Shown here one piece after another: positions 9,358-17,188 of a stretch of DNA of 64,000 nucleotides. The notes beneath the pieces are model-generated. The model was given only the letters and a program-made list of their open reading frames with translations. It made no database searches and was not told where the DNA came from. The stretch spans positions 39,133 through 103,132 of the forward strand of contig JBBALI010000010.1 in assembly GCA_040403095.1 (NCBI GenBank). Direction: 5' to 3'. Position 1 is the stretch's first letter. The number at the start of each line of letters is the position of its first letter. Source of the stretch: JAQVCM01 sp040403095. GTDB taxonomy: Bacteria; Bacteroidota; Bacteroidia; Flavobacteriales_D; Crocinitomicaceae. The position numbers and the translations under genes were made by a program.

Positions 9358-9807
9358 TTATTTAGCAAAAGTATATTTCAAATTCTCAGAAACGCCATCT
9401 ATCTTCAAGAATATTTCACTTCCAACTTCTTGTTTATAAGCCAAATTAGAAATATCAAAAGTCAAGGTTTTCATGATTAACGCTTTGCATTTATCTTCAT
9501 GTGCATTGTGAATCAATTTGACAGCGCGAATTGGAGGCAAAGATTTTGAAATCATTTCACTTCCAACCAAACTAAAATCGTGTTCTTCGCAACCACCACC
9601 AAAAGAAACTTCTAAGATCAAGTTATTTCCTTCAATTTTTACAGATTGAATATTGGTTGGATCATTTTTTTCTGGGAAAACGCCAACTGTTGAACTTGCT
9701 GTCATTGGTTTTGTTTTTAAAGTTTGTCCTGTTCCATCTCCTGTGATTTTTTTAGTACCACAACTAAAAAATAATCCAACTGCAAGTAAAATAACGATTG
9801 ATTTCAT
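9358..9807 (-). CDS. Hypothetical lipoprotein
   Basis: 149 residues beginning with a lipoprotein signal (MKSIVILLAVGLFFSC, Cys16 as the lipid site). The body contains a GGGCEEHDFSL stretch followed about 45 residues later by HNAHEDKCKAL; the paired Cys and His residues could form a disulfide or bind a metal. No family named with confidence. First gene of a two-gene minus-strand operon with the barrel protein at 8793-9344. A TATATTTG box lies 23 nt upstream. Confidence 0.6.
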   Translation of the reverse strand: MKSIVILLAVGLFFSCGTKKITGDGTGQTLKTKPMTASSTVGVFPEKNDPTNIQSVKIEGNNLILEVSFGGGCEEHDFSLVGSEMISKSLPPIRAVKLIHNAHEDKCKALIMKTLTFDISNLAYKQEVGSEIFLKIDGVSENLKYTFAK

Positions 9808-9830
9808 GGTTTTTGTTTTTTCTGTTTGGT

Positions 9831-9838
9831 CAAATATA
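9831..9838 (-). promoter_or_regulatory. Putative -7 box TATATTTG
   Basis: Minus-strand TATATTTG 23 nt upstream of the lipoprotein ATG at 9807. No good -33 TTG seen. Confidence 0.45.
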
Positions 9839-10256
9839 ATACCAATTTTGAAAATGAAATCATTAAAATAGATCTCTCCCTTCTTTTTGCTTGATCAAAA
9901 AGAAGCAAAAAATCAAGGCTGATTCAGAAAGTTAAAGCGTAAATAGATACCTCATTAAAATTTATTGTATCAGGCGCTTTATTTTAAAAGTTCCTGAAAA
10001 CGTGATTTTGTCGGTGATCTAATCCGCTAACGCTACTTAGCTTCCTCCAAAAATCTACATTTTCAGTTCCCTTTCAAAAACCTTTCTTCAAAGGCCGAAA
10101 ATTCCACACAAATAATTTCTTACTCATAAAAAATATTAGCCTTAAAAATATTCGTCAATTGAAAAATTACATCTAACTAGATTGAATCAGAATTCTCTTT
10201 TTCATTTGTAAATCATTTCAGAGTTAATTGTTAGACCGAAACAAAAAAATCAATTC
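9839..10256. other. Gene-free stretch with hairpin element
   Basis: No open frame of note. At 9880-9905 there is a perfect 10-bp stem CTTCTTTTTG / CAAAAAGAAG with a 6-nt loop; an alternative stem TTTTTGCTT / AAGCAAAAA (9884-9911) overlaps it. The following 170 bp (to about 10080) is less A+T-rich and has the look of a decayed dispersed repeat. The 10081-10256 part is plain AT-rich sequence leading to the rimO promoter. Confidence 0.4.
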
Positions 10257-10287
10257 TTGCTTGTTCCTGCTGTTTTCCGTAATTTTG
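10257..10287 (+). promoter_or_regulatory. rimO promoter (TTG-N20-TAATTTTG)
   Basis: Best full Bacteroidetes sigma-A promoter in the window: -33 TTG at 10257-10259, 20-nt spacer, -7 TAATTTTG at 10280-10287, ending 4 nt before the rimO ATG. Confidence 0.65.
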
Positions 10288-10291
10288 CAAC

Positions 10292-11602
10292 ATGAAAACA
10301 AAAACGCTCAAAAAAAATAAAGTCAATGTTGTGACTTTAGGATGTTCTAAAAATCTATTCGATTCAGAAGTTTTAATGGCTCAACTGAAAGCGAATAAAT
10401 TTGATGTGGAGCACGAATCCATGAGCGATGATGCAGAAATTGTGATTATCAATACCTGCGGATTTATTAACAATGCCAAACAAGAATCTATCGACACCAT
10501 TTTGAGATATGCGCAAGCAAAACAAGAAGGCGCGGTGGATAAAGTATATGTTACTGGTTGTTTATCTGAGCGTTACAAAGACGATTTAGAAGCTGAAATT
10601 CCAGAAGTGGATGCGTTTTTTGGTACGCGAGATTTGCCAAGACTTTTGAAAACTTTGAAAGCCGATTACAAACACGAATTGGTTGGTGAAAGACTTTTAA
10701 CAACACCTTCACATTACGCTTATTTCAAAATTGCAGAAGGTTGTGATCGTCCATGCTCCTTTTGCGCGATTCCGTTGATGCGTGGAAAACACGTTTCTAC
10801 TCCAATGGAAGATTTGGTCAATTCAGCAAAAAGTTTGGCGGCACAAGGCGTGAAAGAACTGATGTTGATTGCACAAGATTTGACTTATTACGGTTTAGAT
10901 ATTTACAAAAAAAGAAACTTGGCCGAATTGATCGAAAAATTGGCTGAAGTGGAAGGAATCGAATGGATTCGTTTGCATTATGCCTTTCCAGCAGGATTTC
11001 CTATGGATGTGTTGGATGTCATGAATAACAATCCGAAAGTGGTGAATTATTTGGACATGCCGTTGCAACATGGTTCTTCGAAAATTTTGAAATCCATGCG
11101 ACGTGGTATCGACCGTGAAAAAACAGAAGCTTTGGTAAACGAAATACGCGCGAAAGTGCCAGGAATTGCGATTCGTACAACATTAATCGCGGGTTATCCG
11201 GGAGAAACGAAAGCAGATTTCCAAGAAATGTATGATTTTGTGGAAAGAATGCGTTTCGAACGATTGGGAATTTTTACTTATTCACACGAAGAAAATACAC
11301 ACGCTTACTTATTGGATGACGATGTGGATGAAAAAACTAAAAAAGACCGCGCAGATCAAATCATGGAATTGCAATCTGGTATTAGTTTTGAATTGAACCA
11401 ACAAAAAATCGGAAAAATTTACCGCGTTTTATTCGACAGAATCGAAGGCGAATATTTCATTGGTAGATCTGAATTTGATTCACCAGAAGTGGACAACGAA
11501 GTGTTGGTGAAAAAATCTGAAGGTTTTGTCAGAATTGGTGATTTTGCGACCGTTGAAATTACTTCAGCTGACCATTATGATTTATATGGTAAATTAATCT
11601 AA
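10292..11602 (+). CDS. rimO: Ribosomal protein uS12 methylthiotransferase
   Basis: A 436-residue radical-SAM methylthiotransferase that adds a methylthio group to the conserved aspartate of ribosomal protein uS12. Order of domains: N-terminal UPF0004 domain with its three Fe-S cysteines (Cys18 in LGCSKN, then NTCGF and TGCLSE), radical-SAM core with C151-x3-C155-x2-C158 (EGCDRPCSFCAIP), and a C-terminal TRAM domain. The opening VVTLGCSKNLFDSEVLM and the acidic, aromatic TRAM region fit RimO better than the tRNA enzyme MiaB. Full length. Stands alone, downstream of a strong promoter placed so close that the mRNA may have no leader. Confidence 0.95.
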   Translation: MKTKTLKKNKVNVVTLGCSKNLFDSEVLMAQLKANKFDVEHESMSDDAEIVIINTCGFINNAKQESIDTILRYAQAKQEGAVDKVYVTGCLSERYKDDLEAEIPEVDAFFGTRDLPRLLKTLKADYKHELVGERLLTTPSHYAYFKIAEGCDRPCSFCAIPLMRGKHVSTPMEDLVNSAKSLAAQGVKELMLIAQDLTYYGLDIYKKRNLAELIEKLAEVEGIEWIRLHYAFPAGFPMDVLDVMNNNPKVVNYLDMPLQHGSSKILKSMRRGIDREKTEALVNEIRAKVPGIAIRTTLIAGYPGETKADFQEMYDFVERMRFERLGIFTYSHEENTHAYLLDDDVDEKTKKDRADQIMELQSGISFELNQQKIGKIYRVLFDRIEGEYFIGRSEFDSPEVDNEVLVKKSEGFVRIGDFATVEITSADHYDLYGKLI

Positions 11603-11641
11603 GGACAGAAAAAGATCTTTTCATTAGATTTTATCAAATGC

Positions 11642-11668
11642 CGGAATATCGCAATATTCCGATATTCC
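11642..11668. repeat. Dispersed palindromic element, copy 2 (intergenic)
   Basis: CGGAATAT / ATATTCCG around CGCA (11642-11661), followed by a further ATATTCC. Same 27-bp plan as at 1636-1662 with C/G swaps at three positions. It lies 40 bp after rimO and could fold as a transcript-end hairpin. Confidence 0.7.
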
Positions 11669-11798
11669 ATTAAATTGCAATTTTTCTTAGCTTTAAATTT
11701 TATTTCAGGCAACTTTTGATTTTCTGGCGTGTAATTAATACGCAAGGGAAAATAAAACTTTATGAATGGAAATAATTTAAGAATCGAATAAAACCGTA

Positions 11799-12341
11799 TT
11801 GGTGATTACAGAGCAAGTTCTTGTTGATTTTACAAAAGGTAAAAAGTATGCGTTTGATGTGATTTATTCATCTTATGCTGCTGGTATGTATGCCATTTGT
11901 TTGCGATACACAAGGTGTGAAGATGACGCACAAGATGTTCTACAAGAAGCTTTTATCAAGGTTTATAAAAATCAAAGTCGATATCAACTCACTTCGCCAA
12001 TTGGCGCTTGGATCAAATCAATTACTATCAACACAGCATTGACTTACATTCAAAAAACATACAAATATCAATTGCACGAAGATGAAAATGTGTTTGATGA
12101 ATTGGTTTGGGAAGAAGAGCTATCAGTTGAGGTGGAGGAATTGAGAGCGAAGTTAATGCAGATTTTGAATAAACTTCCTGAAGGTTACCGATTGGTTTTT
12201 AATTTATTTGCTATTGAAAATTTATCCCACAAAGAAATTGCTGAATATTTAGGAATTAGTGAAAGTACTTCCAAAACCCAATATTTTAAAGCGAAAAAAT
12301 TTATTCAAAAGATTCTTGAATCAGAAAAAATTGCAGGATGA
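11799..12341 (+). CDS. ECF-type RNA polymerase sigma factor
   Basis: A 180-residue sigma-70 family protein of the extracytoplasmic-function class. Region 2 covers about residues 20-85 (RYTRCEDDAQDVLQEAFIKVYKN) and region 4 about 110-170 with a helix-turn-helix (LPEGYRLVFNLFAIENLSHKEIAEYLGISESTSKTQYFKAK). No ATG is available in frame upstream of the conserved region; the start must be TTG at 11799 or GTG at 11802. Its last 4 bases overlap the start of the membrane partner gene (ATGA), a typical sigma/anti-sigma arrangement. Target genes unknown. Confidence 0.9.
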   Translation: MVITEQVLVDFTKGKKYAFDVIYSSYAAGMYAICLRYTRCEDDAQDVLQEAFIKVYKNQSRYQLTSPIGAWIKSITINTALTYIQKTYKYQLHEDENVFDELVWEEELSVEVEELRAKLMQILNKLPEGYRLVFNLFAIENLSHKEIAEYLGISESTSKTQYFKAKKFIQKILESEKIAG

Positions 12342-13819
12342 AAGAGCAAGACGAAATAAAAGATTTATTCAAAGACAGTTTCGACGGCTTTGAAGTCACT
12401 CCTCCAGCGAGTGTCAAAATCAATATTGACCAAAAAATTGGCCAGATTCAATCTAAAGGTAAATTGAAATGGTTCTTTTTTGCTGGAATTTCTGCGTTGG
12501 TTTTGGTATTGACTGTTTTGTTTTTTAATCGAGACGTCTCCAAAGATTCTAAAATCAATTTGGCATCAACCGGAATATCGCAATATGGCGATAAGCCGTC
12601 AAACGGTTTATCGGAATATGGCGATAAGACGAAAGTTACAAAGAATAAAGAAAATAAAGGTCAGTTGAGTTCAAATTCAAAAAAACCACAAAATAATTAT
12701 AGCACTTCAAATTCTTCGGAAAACAGCAAAGAAACTAATGAAAAAACAGGATCAAAAACTTCAAAGCAACTTCAAAAAACAATAAAGCAGCAAAAATTTG
12801 ACAATCAGAAGAAAATCAAAAACACTTATGCGAGCTCAAATACTAAAAACACTTCAAGATCAAAAACCAAAATTGTCAATACTAAAAAGAAGAAAACCAA
12901 AAAGAGTCGCAATAAATACCCAAATAAAAAAATCAATCCCGAGGAAATAAAACCTGTAGAATATGAAAATCCATACAAATTGCGAATAAAAGACAATATT
13001 GATGGAAGTGAAACTATTATTGCAAATGCTAAAAAAAATAATGGTGAACAAAAAACATCAATTGATTCAAGTGTTATTTCAAATGTTGATTCCAAGAATA
13101 ACATTGTAAATGATTCATTGGAAGAAAACAAACAGCTAATTGAAATTGAAAAAGCGAAAAGACCTTGGTTGTTTAGCTTGAAAACTGGAACTTCTTTTGG
13201 TTTTAATCAGGTAAATGGCCAATCAACCTTTGCGCTTAAAGAAAAAAGCAGTTTCTTCATTCAAACTGAATTTGCTTATTACCTCAATTCAAAAATGGCT
13301 ATTTCAACGGGATTTAATTACCAAAATAATTTTGAGAATATCTCACAAGACCAAAAAATCATTAATGATTCAGCTATTGTTAGTTATGATGTTTCATTGA
13401 TTTATGACTCAATGCAAAATGTGATTGATTCGATTGTTATTCCTATCTATGGAGTTGATACGAGTATTATTAATGCAAGTAATAGTTACCAAGTCTATTC
13501 TATCGGTTTACCAATTATGTTTCAATACACTTTCGAATTGAATCCTAAACTATTTTTAGATTTGAGCGCAGGTGCGATTTTAAATCTTCAAGGAAGTAGG
13601 ACGAATTATGAATATTTAAATACTTCGAGTCGAACGGTGAATCAATTTGGGGCAAAAGCTTGTTTGAGATCGCAACTTAGATATCAATTCTCTAATTGGG
13701 GCGTAAGTTTGAATACTAATTTCGGTTATGATTTTAAACCCGTTCAATCTTGGGAAAATGTCAGTCGCAAAAGAAGTTATTTAGATTTAGGAATTGGAAT
13801 TCATTATTTGCTTAAATAA
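12338..13819 (+). CDS. Putative anti-sigma factor fused to an outer-membrane beta-barrel
   Basis: 493 residues with an unusual layout. Residues 1-43 are acidic and cytoplasmic (DLFKDSFDGFEVTPPASV), probably the sigma-binding part; 44-64 form one membrane helix (WFFFAGISALVLVLTVLFF); 65-265 are a Lys/Asn/Ser-rich, low-complexity linker; about 270-493 are beta-rich with alternating aromatic residues and end like an outer-membrane barrel of the PorT-like group. If the topology is right, one chain crosses the inner membrane, the periplasm and the outer membrane. Co-translated with the ECF sigma gene. Residues 78-97 are encoded by two copies of the dispersed palindromic element. Anti-sigma function is inferred from position and N-terminus. 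Confidence 0.65.
   Translation: MKEQDEIKDLFKDSFDGFEVTPPASVKINIDQKIGQIQSKGKLKWFFFAGISALVLVLTVLFFNRDVSKDSKINLASTGISQYGDKPSNGLSEYGDKTKVTKNKENKGQLSSNSKKPQNNYSTSNSSENSKETNEKTGSKTSKQLQKTIKQQKFDNQKKIKNTYASSNTKNTSRSKTKIVNTKKKKTKKSRNKYPNKKINPEEIKPVEYENPYKLRIKDNIDGSETIIANAKKNNGEQKTSIDSSVISNVDSKNNIVNDSLEENKQLIEIEKAKRPWLFSLKTGTSFGFNQVNGQSTFALKEKSSFFIQTEFAYYLNSKMAISTGFNYQNNFENISQDQKIINDSAIVSYDVSLIYDSMQNVIDSIVIPIYGVDTSIINASNSYQVYSIGLPIMFQYTFELNPKLFLDLSAGAILNLQGSRTNYEYLNTSSRTVNQFGAKACLRSQLRYQFSNWGVSLNTNFGYDFKPVQSWENVSRKRSYLDLGIGIHYLLK
12571..12628. repeat. Dispersed palindromic element, copies 3 and 4 (in-frame, tandem)
   Basis: First unit at 12571-12592 (CGGAATATCGCAATATGGCG), second at 12608-12628 (TTATCGGAATATGGCGATAA). 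The join forms another stem: CGATAAGCCGT / ACGGTTTATCG around CAA (12589-12613), 10 of 11 pairs. All is translated as residues 78-97 in the periplasmic linker of the anti-sigma-like protein, giving two similar peptide units GISQYGDK and GLSEYGDK. Confidence 0.7.
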
Positions 13820-13820
13820 T

Positions 13821-14546
13821 TTAATTCCAAATTTCCCAAGCTTTTTTGGCTTGTTCTTGCAACATGGAATAACCATTTAAAATGATCGCACCTTGTTTTT
13901 CAGATTCTTTCAATAAAAGTGATTTTTCAGGATTGTAAATCAAATCAACGACCAAGTGTTTGTCGGAAATCAATGCTGTTGGGAAATTTGGTTTTGAATC
14001 AACATCAGGAAATGTACCTACTGGACTGCAATTGACAATCATTTTACAGGCATTTACCATGTTTTCATTGATTGTATCGTAGCCAAATTCGTTGATGTTT
14101 TTTGGATTTCTAGAAATAAAAATGACATCCAATCCAATATTTTTCAAAACAAAGGCAATTGCTTTTGATGCACCACCGGTTCCTAAAATCATTGCTCTTT
14201 CGTGGTTGTTGTTCAGGAAAGGTTTGATTGACTGACCAAATCCAAAAGCATCAGTATTGTATCCTATCAATTTACCATTTAGATTTTTCACAGTGTTTAC
14301 AGCACCTATAACTCTCGCTTCCTCAGACAATTCATCCAAAAAAGGAATGATTTCAGTTTTGTAAGGTATAGTGACACTAAAACCAGTGAATTCAATAAAG
14401 GATTTTGACTCAAACCAACCTTTCAAATCAACTACTTCAATATTTTCATAGCTTGCATCAATCTGATTATTAGCAAATAAATCTGTAAAAAACGATTTAG
14501 AAAAAGAATAATCTAATTTCTTGCCAAGTAAACCGAACTTACGCAT
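13821..14546 (-). CDS. aroE: Shikimate dehydrogenase (NADP+)
   Basis: A 241-residue enzyme that reduces 3-dehydroshikimate to shikimate in aromatic amino-acid synthesis. Substrate-binding N-terminal domain starts FGLLGKKLDYSFSKSFF (SxS motif). The catalytic Lys is in VTIPYKTEI (about residue 65) and the catalytic Asp in YNTDAFGF (about 100). The nucleotide fold has GTGGASKAIAFVL, and the NADP-contact motif is ISRNPKN. Slightly short for the family (usually 245-285) but complete. Its start overlaps the DedA gene by 8 bp. Only 1 bp separates its stop from the converging anti-sigma gene. Confidence 0.95.
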   Translation of the reverse strand: MRKFGLLGKKLDYSFSKSFFTDLFANNQIDASYENIEVVDLKGWFESKSFIEFTGFSVTIPYKTEIIPFLDELSEEARVIGAVNTVKNLNGKLIGYNTDAFGFGQSIKPFLNNNHERAMILGTGGASKAIAFVLKNIGLDVIFISRNPKNINEFGYDTINENMVNACKMIVNCSPVGTFPDVDSKPNFPTALISDKHLVVDLIYNPEKSLLLKESEKQGAIILNGYSMLQEQAKKAWEIWN

Positions 14547-15195
14547 TTTTGGATTTCATTTTAGACTTTATAACGCTGATTAGCATCGGCAATACGGAAA
14601 CAAAAATGATTCCTAAGCAAACTTTTTCGATGTTATCTTTTATCCAAGTCACATTTCCAAGAAAATATCCTGCTAAGGTCAAACTGAAAATCCACAAAAC
14701 TCCACCAACGACATCAAACGCCAAAAACCTTCTGTAATTCATTTTACCGACTCCTGCTGCAAAAGGTGTAAAAGTTCTCACCAGTGGAACGAAACGCGCC
14801 ATAATGATTGCTTTGGTGCCGTTTTTATCAAAAAACGCTTCAGTTTTCTCCAAGTATTCTTTTTTTACCAACTGACGACCTTTGATTTTCCAACTAAAAA
14901 CTCCCAATCCAAGTTTTCTTCCGATCCAATAATTGACATTGTCACCTAAAATAGCAGCGACAACTAATAATCCTAAAAGTAAAAAAATACTCAACTGTCC
15001 GGGCTCGCCAGTTACTGTTGGAGCAGCAAAAAGTCCTGCAGTAAAGAGTAAAGAATCACCTGGTAAAAAAGGCATAACAACCAATCCTGTTTCGATAAAG
15101 ATCACCAGAAAAAGTACGACATAAATTGAATTGGAATAATTCTCGACAATCCAGTTGAAGTCCAAATGAAAAAGGTGTTGAAATAACTCTACCAT
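14539..15195 (-). CDS. DedA-family inner-membrane protein
   Basis: 218 residues with about five hydrophobic segments and the DedA/SNARE-associated (VTT) core: a glutamate and PFLPGDSLLFTAGLF near residue 45, NYWIGRKLG, and ARFVPLVRTFTPFAAGVGKM near residue 140. Members act as undecaprenyl-phosphate or phospholipid flippases in the inner membrane. Here that would fit lipid-carrier recycling for the surface glycans, but this is inferred only. Overlaps aroE by 8 bp and follows the rhodanese gene by 24 bp, so the three form one operon. Confidence 0.9.
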   Translation of the reverse strand: MVELFQHLFHLDFNWIVENYSNSIYVVLFLVIFIETGLVVMPFLPGDSLLFTAGLFAAPTVTGEPGQLSIFLLLGLLVVAAILGDNVNYWIGRKLGLGVFSWKIKGRQLVKKEYLEKTEAFFDKNGTKAIIMARFVPLVRTFTPFAAGVGKMNYRRFLAFDVVGGVLWIFSLTLAGYFLGNVTWIKDNIEKVCLGIIFVSVLPMLISVIKSKMKSKNA

Positions 15196-15219
15196 AATTA
15201 TTGATTGATAAATTTAAAA

Positions 15220-15525
15220 TTAGTTTTGTCCAAATTGTTCCATCCAAGCCGCTAGTCCGCCTTCAAGAACAACTAAGTTTGATTTATTAAATTCAGTTTC
15301 CAACAAATTAGCCAATGCTTCAGCACGCTTTCCACTGTTGCACATTAAAATAATTTGTCGATCAGCAGGAAAATCACTTAAATGTCCACAAACTTCATCC
15401 ATTGGAATGTGTTTGGAAGGAATTGAGGCTACTTCACGCTCATAATTTTCTCTGATATCAAGTAAAAAAAGATTTGTCTTGCTATCCAACTGTTGCTTCA
15501 AATCAGTTACCGAAATAAAATGCAT
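15220..15525 (-). CDS. Rhodanese-like domain protein
   Basis: A single rhodanese domain, 101 residues from the ATG at 15525. The active-site loop is MCNSGKR, with its Cys at residue 62 from this start. The N-terminal LLDIRENYE motif and a C-terminal LEGGLAAW complete the fold. Likely a cytoplasmic sulfurtransferase, exact partner unknown. The longer frame (TTG at 15543) is rejected because that TTG lies in the -7 promoter box. First gene of the rhodanese-DedA-aroE operon. Confidence 0.88.
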   Translation of the reverse strand: MHFISVTDLKQQLDSKTNLFLLDIRENYEREVASIPSKHIPMDEVCGHLSDFPADRQIILMCNSGKRAEALANLLETEFNKSNLVVLEGGLAAWMEQFGQN

Positions 15526-15540
15526 ATCATTTTTTTTTGG

Positions 15541-15548
15541 CAAAGGTA
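15541..15548 (-). promoter_or_regulatory. -7 box TACCTTTG for rhodanese operon
   Basis: Exact TAnnTTTG on the minus strand, 15 nt before the ATG at 15525. It also settles the start codon choice. Confidence 0.55.
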
Positions 15549-15562
15549 GTTATTTTGATTTT

Positions 15563-15597
15563 AAGACAGAAGACTTTAGACATCAGACACTAGACAT
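15563..15597. repeat. Five tandem 7-bp units (NAGACNN)
   Basis: AAGACAG, AAGACTT, TAGACAT, CAGACAC, TAGACAT in perfect 7-bp register, lying just upstream of the rhodanese promoter in a 158-bp gap (15544-15701). Confidence 0.6.
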
Positions 15598-15701
15598 TAT
15601 TAATCTAAAAATCCTATGACCTTTAAGTGAACATAAAGACAAATTTCAAAATCTGATCAAAAGCGACATTTTTGATTTTAACTTAGAACTTCTTTTGAAC
15701 G

Positions 15702-16076
15702 CTAATCTTTTGGTTCTACGAATACTTTGAAACGAAGAATGGTTTCTTTTTTCTTGGCGTTAGAAGAGATAATTACATTTCTATCTTGTGCGAAGTATTT
15801 TCCGTTGGTATCAAATTTTAAAAGTACCGAATCTGTTTTGCCTGGTTGTATTTCGGAAGAAGGAAAAATCAATTCGGTACAATGACATTCAACCACATAG
15901 GAATTAATTTTCAAAGGTGCATTGCCGGCATTTGTAAACACAAAGTAATGACTCAACTGCTCACCCTCTTTGGTTTTTGGAAATTTATAAGTCTTTTGTT
16001 TAAACAAAAATTCCGCCTCCTGACTAAAGCCAAGGGCGGAATTTAAGATTATAATGATTGTCAGTAAAGACTTCAT
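15702..16076 (-). CDS. DUF1573 protein (diverged copy)
   Basis: 124 residues from the ATG at 16076, which gives a signal peptide (MKSLLTIIIILNSALGFS). The body is one DUF1573 (ASH/MSP-like immunoglobulin fold) domain: FVFTNAGNAPLKINSYVVECHCTE matches the family core, with Cys-His-Cys in place of the more common CGC. Periplasmic or surface protein. It starts one base after the stop of the DUF1573 gene at 16078-16518 and is in its operon. Role unknown; the family is abundant and poorly understood in Bacteroidetes. Confidence 0.75.
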   Translation of the reverse strand: MKSLLTIIIILNSALGFSQEAEFLFKQKTYKFPKTKEGEQLSHYFVFTNAGNAPLKINSYVVECHCTELIFPSSEIQPGKTDSVLLKFDTNGKYFAQDRNVIISSNAKKKETILRFKVFVEPKD

Positions 16077-16077
16077 T

Positions 16078-16518
16078 TTAGTTGTTATTAGGAGCACCAG
16101 CGTTGTTCACTGGAGAAGCACCTTCTGGAGCTGGAGCAACGTTTCCTTTGATACGAATCACTTTATTAGGCTCATTTACAGCATTTGAAGTGATTGTAAC
16201 ATTTTTATTGATTGCACCTGCTCTTTTGGTATCATATTTCACAGAAATAACACCTTTAGCACCCGGAGCGATTGGCTCTTTTGGCCAAGATGGAACAGTA
16301 CAACCACAAGAACCTTGAGCTTTAGAAATAATCAATGGAGCATTTCCAGTATTTGTAAATTCGAAAGTACAAGTACCATTTGCACCATTTTTAATGTTTC
16401 CATAGTCATGAACTTCTTTGCTAAAGTCAATTTTTGCTCCGTTTTCAATTTGCGCAGCTACTTTGTTTGAAATCATTGCGGTTGCAACAAACATAATTGA
16501 TAAAACTAAACTCTTCAT
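16078..16518 (-). CDS. DUF1573 protein, tandem copy A
   Basis: 146 residues with a signal peptide (MKSLVLSIMFVATAMISNKVAAQ) and one DUF1573 domain (about 28-125) containing FTNTGNAPLIIS, then the paired-cysteine motif GSCGCTVPSWPKEPIAPG. The C-terminal 20 residues are Pro/Ala/Asn-rich. It is clearly a duplicate of the gene at 16676-17098: the segment around EVHDYGNIKNGANGTCTFEF is identical in both. Has its own -7 box. Expected to be exported; function unknown. Confidence 0.8.
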   Translation of the reverse strand: MKSLVLSIMFVATAMISNKVAAQIENGAKIDFSKEVHDYGNIKNGANGTCTFEFTNTGNAPLIISKAQGSCGCTVPSWPKEPIAPGAKGVISVKYDTKRAGAINKNVTITSNAVNEPNKVIRIKGNVAPAPEGASPVNNAGAPNNN

Positions 16519-16556
16519 CTTTTTTATTTTTAAGTCTATTTATATTTTCTTTGAAT

Positions 16557-16564
16557 CAAAGATA
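16557..16564 (-). promoter_or_regulatory. -7 box TATCTTTG for DUF1573 copy A
   Basis: TATCTTTG on the minus strand 38 nt before the ATG at 16518. The paralog at 17098 has a similar CATCTTTG, so promoter and gene were duplicated together. Confidence 0.45.
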
Positions 16565-16624
16565 TAACTCTTTTCTGAAAGTAAAATGTATTTAACACAT
16601 CATTAACGATGTGAAATTTTGGGC

Positions 16625-16657
16625 AAAAAAAATCCGCTTCAAAAATAAAGCGGATTT
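16625..16657 (-). terminator. Rho-independent terminator
   Basis: Stem AAATCCGCTT / AAGCGGATTT with an 8-nt loop; on the minus strand it is followed by a T run. It ends the DUF1573 copy B transcript. Confidence 0.85.
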
Positions 16658-16675
16658 AAAAATCAAATCATTTTT

Positions 16676-17098
16676 TTAGTGACTTGGAGCACCAGAAGTG
16701 TTCACTGGAGAAGCGCCTTCCACTGGGGCGGCAACATTTCCTCTTATTGTCAAAACTTTGTTTGGTTCGCTTGAGTTTGATGTTAAAGTAACTGTTTTAG
16801 TAAATTCACCAGTTCTTTTAGTATCATATTTCACTGTGATTTCACCTTTAGCACCTGGAGCGATTGGCTCTTTTGGCCAAGTTGGCACTGTACAACCACA
16901 AGAACCTGCAGCATTTGAGATAATCAATGGCGCGTTTCCTGTATTAGTGAATTCAAAAGTACAAGTACCATTCGCTCCATTTTTAATATTCCCATAATCA
17001 TGTACTTCTTTTTTGAAATCCATTTTTGCTTGCGCTTTTACTTCATTTGAAATCATTGCAGCGGCAACGAACATGATTGATAACATTACACTTTTCAT
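16676..17098 (-). CDS. DUF1573 protein, tandem copy B
   Basis: 140 residues: signal peptide (MKSVMLSIMFVAAAMISNEVKAQ), one DUF1573 domain with FTNTGNAPLIIS and GSCGCTVPTWPKEPIAPG, and a short Pro/Ser-rich tail (EGASPVNTSGAPSH). It differs from copy A mainly in the second half of the domain and by a few residues missing before it. Separated from copy A by its own terminator, so the two are expressed separately. Function unknown. Confidence 0.8.
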   Translation of the reverse strand: MKSVMLSIMFVAAAMISNEVKAQAKMDFKKEVHDYGNIKNGANGTCTFEFTNTGNAPLIISNAAGSCGCTVPTWPKEPIAPGAKGEITVKYDTKRTGEFTKTVTLTSNSSEPNKVLTIRGNVAAPVEGASPVNTSGAPSH

Positions 17099-17188
17099 AG
17101 TATTTATTTTTATTTAGTTTCTAATTATTGATCAAAGATGTAAAAAACTTTGAATTAAATGTTTGTATTTAACAAAATGTTAACGCCG

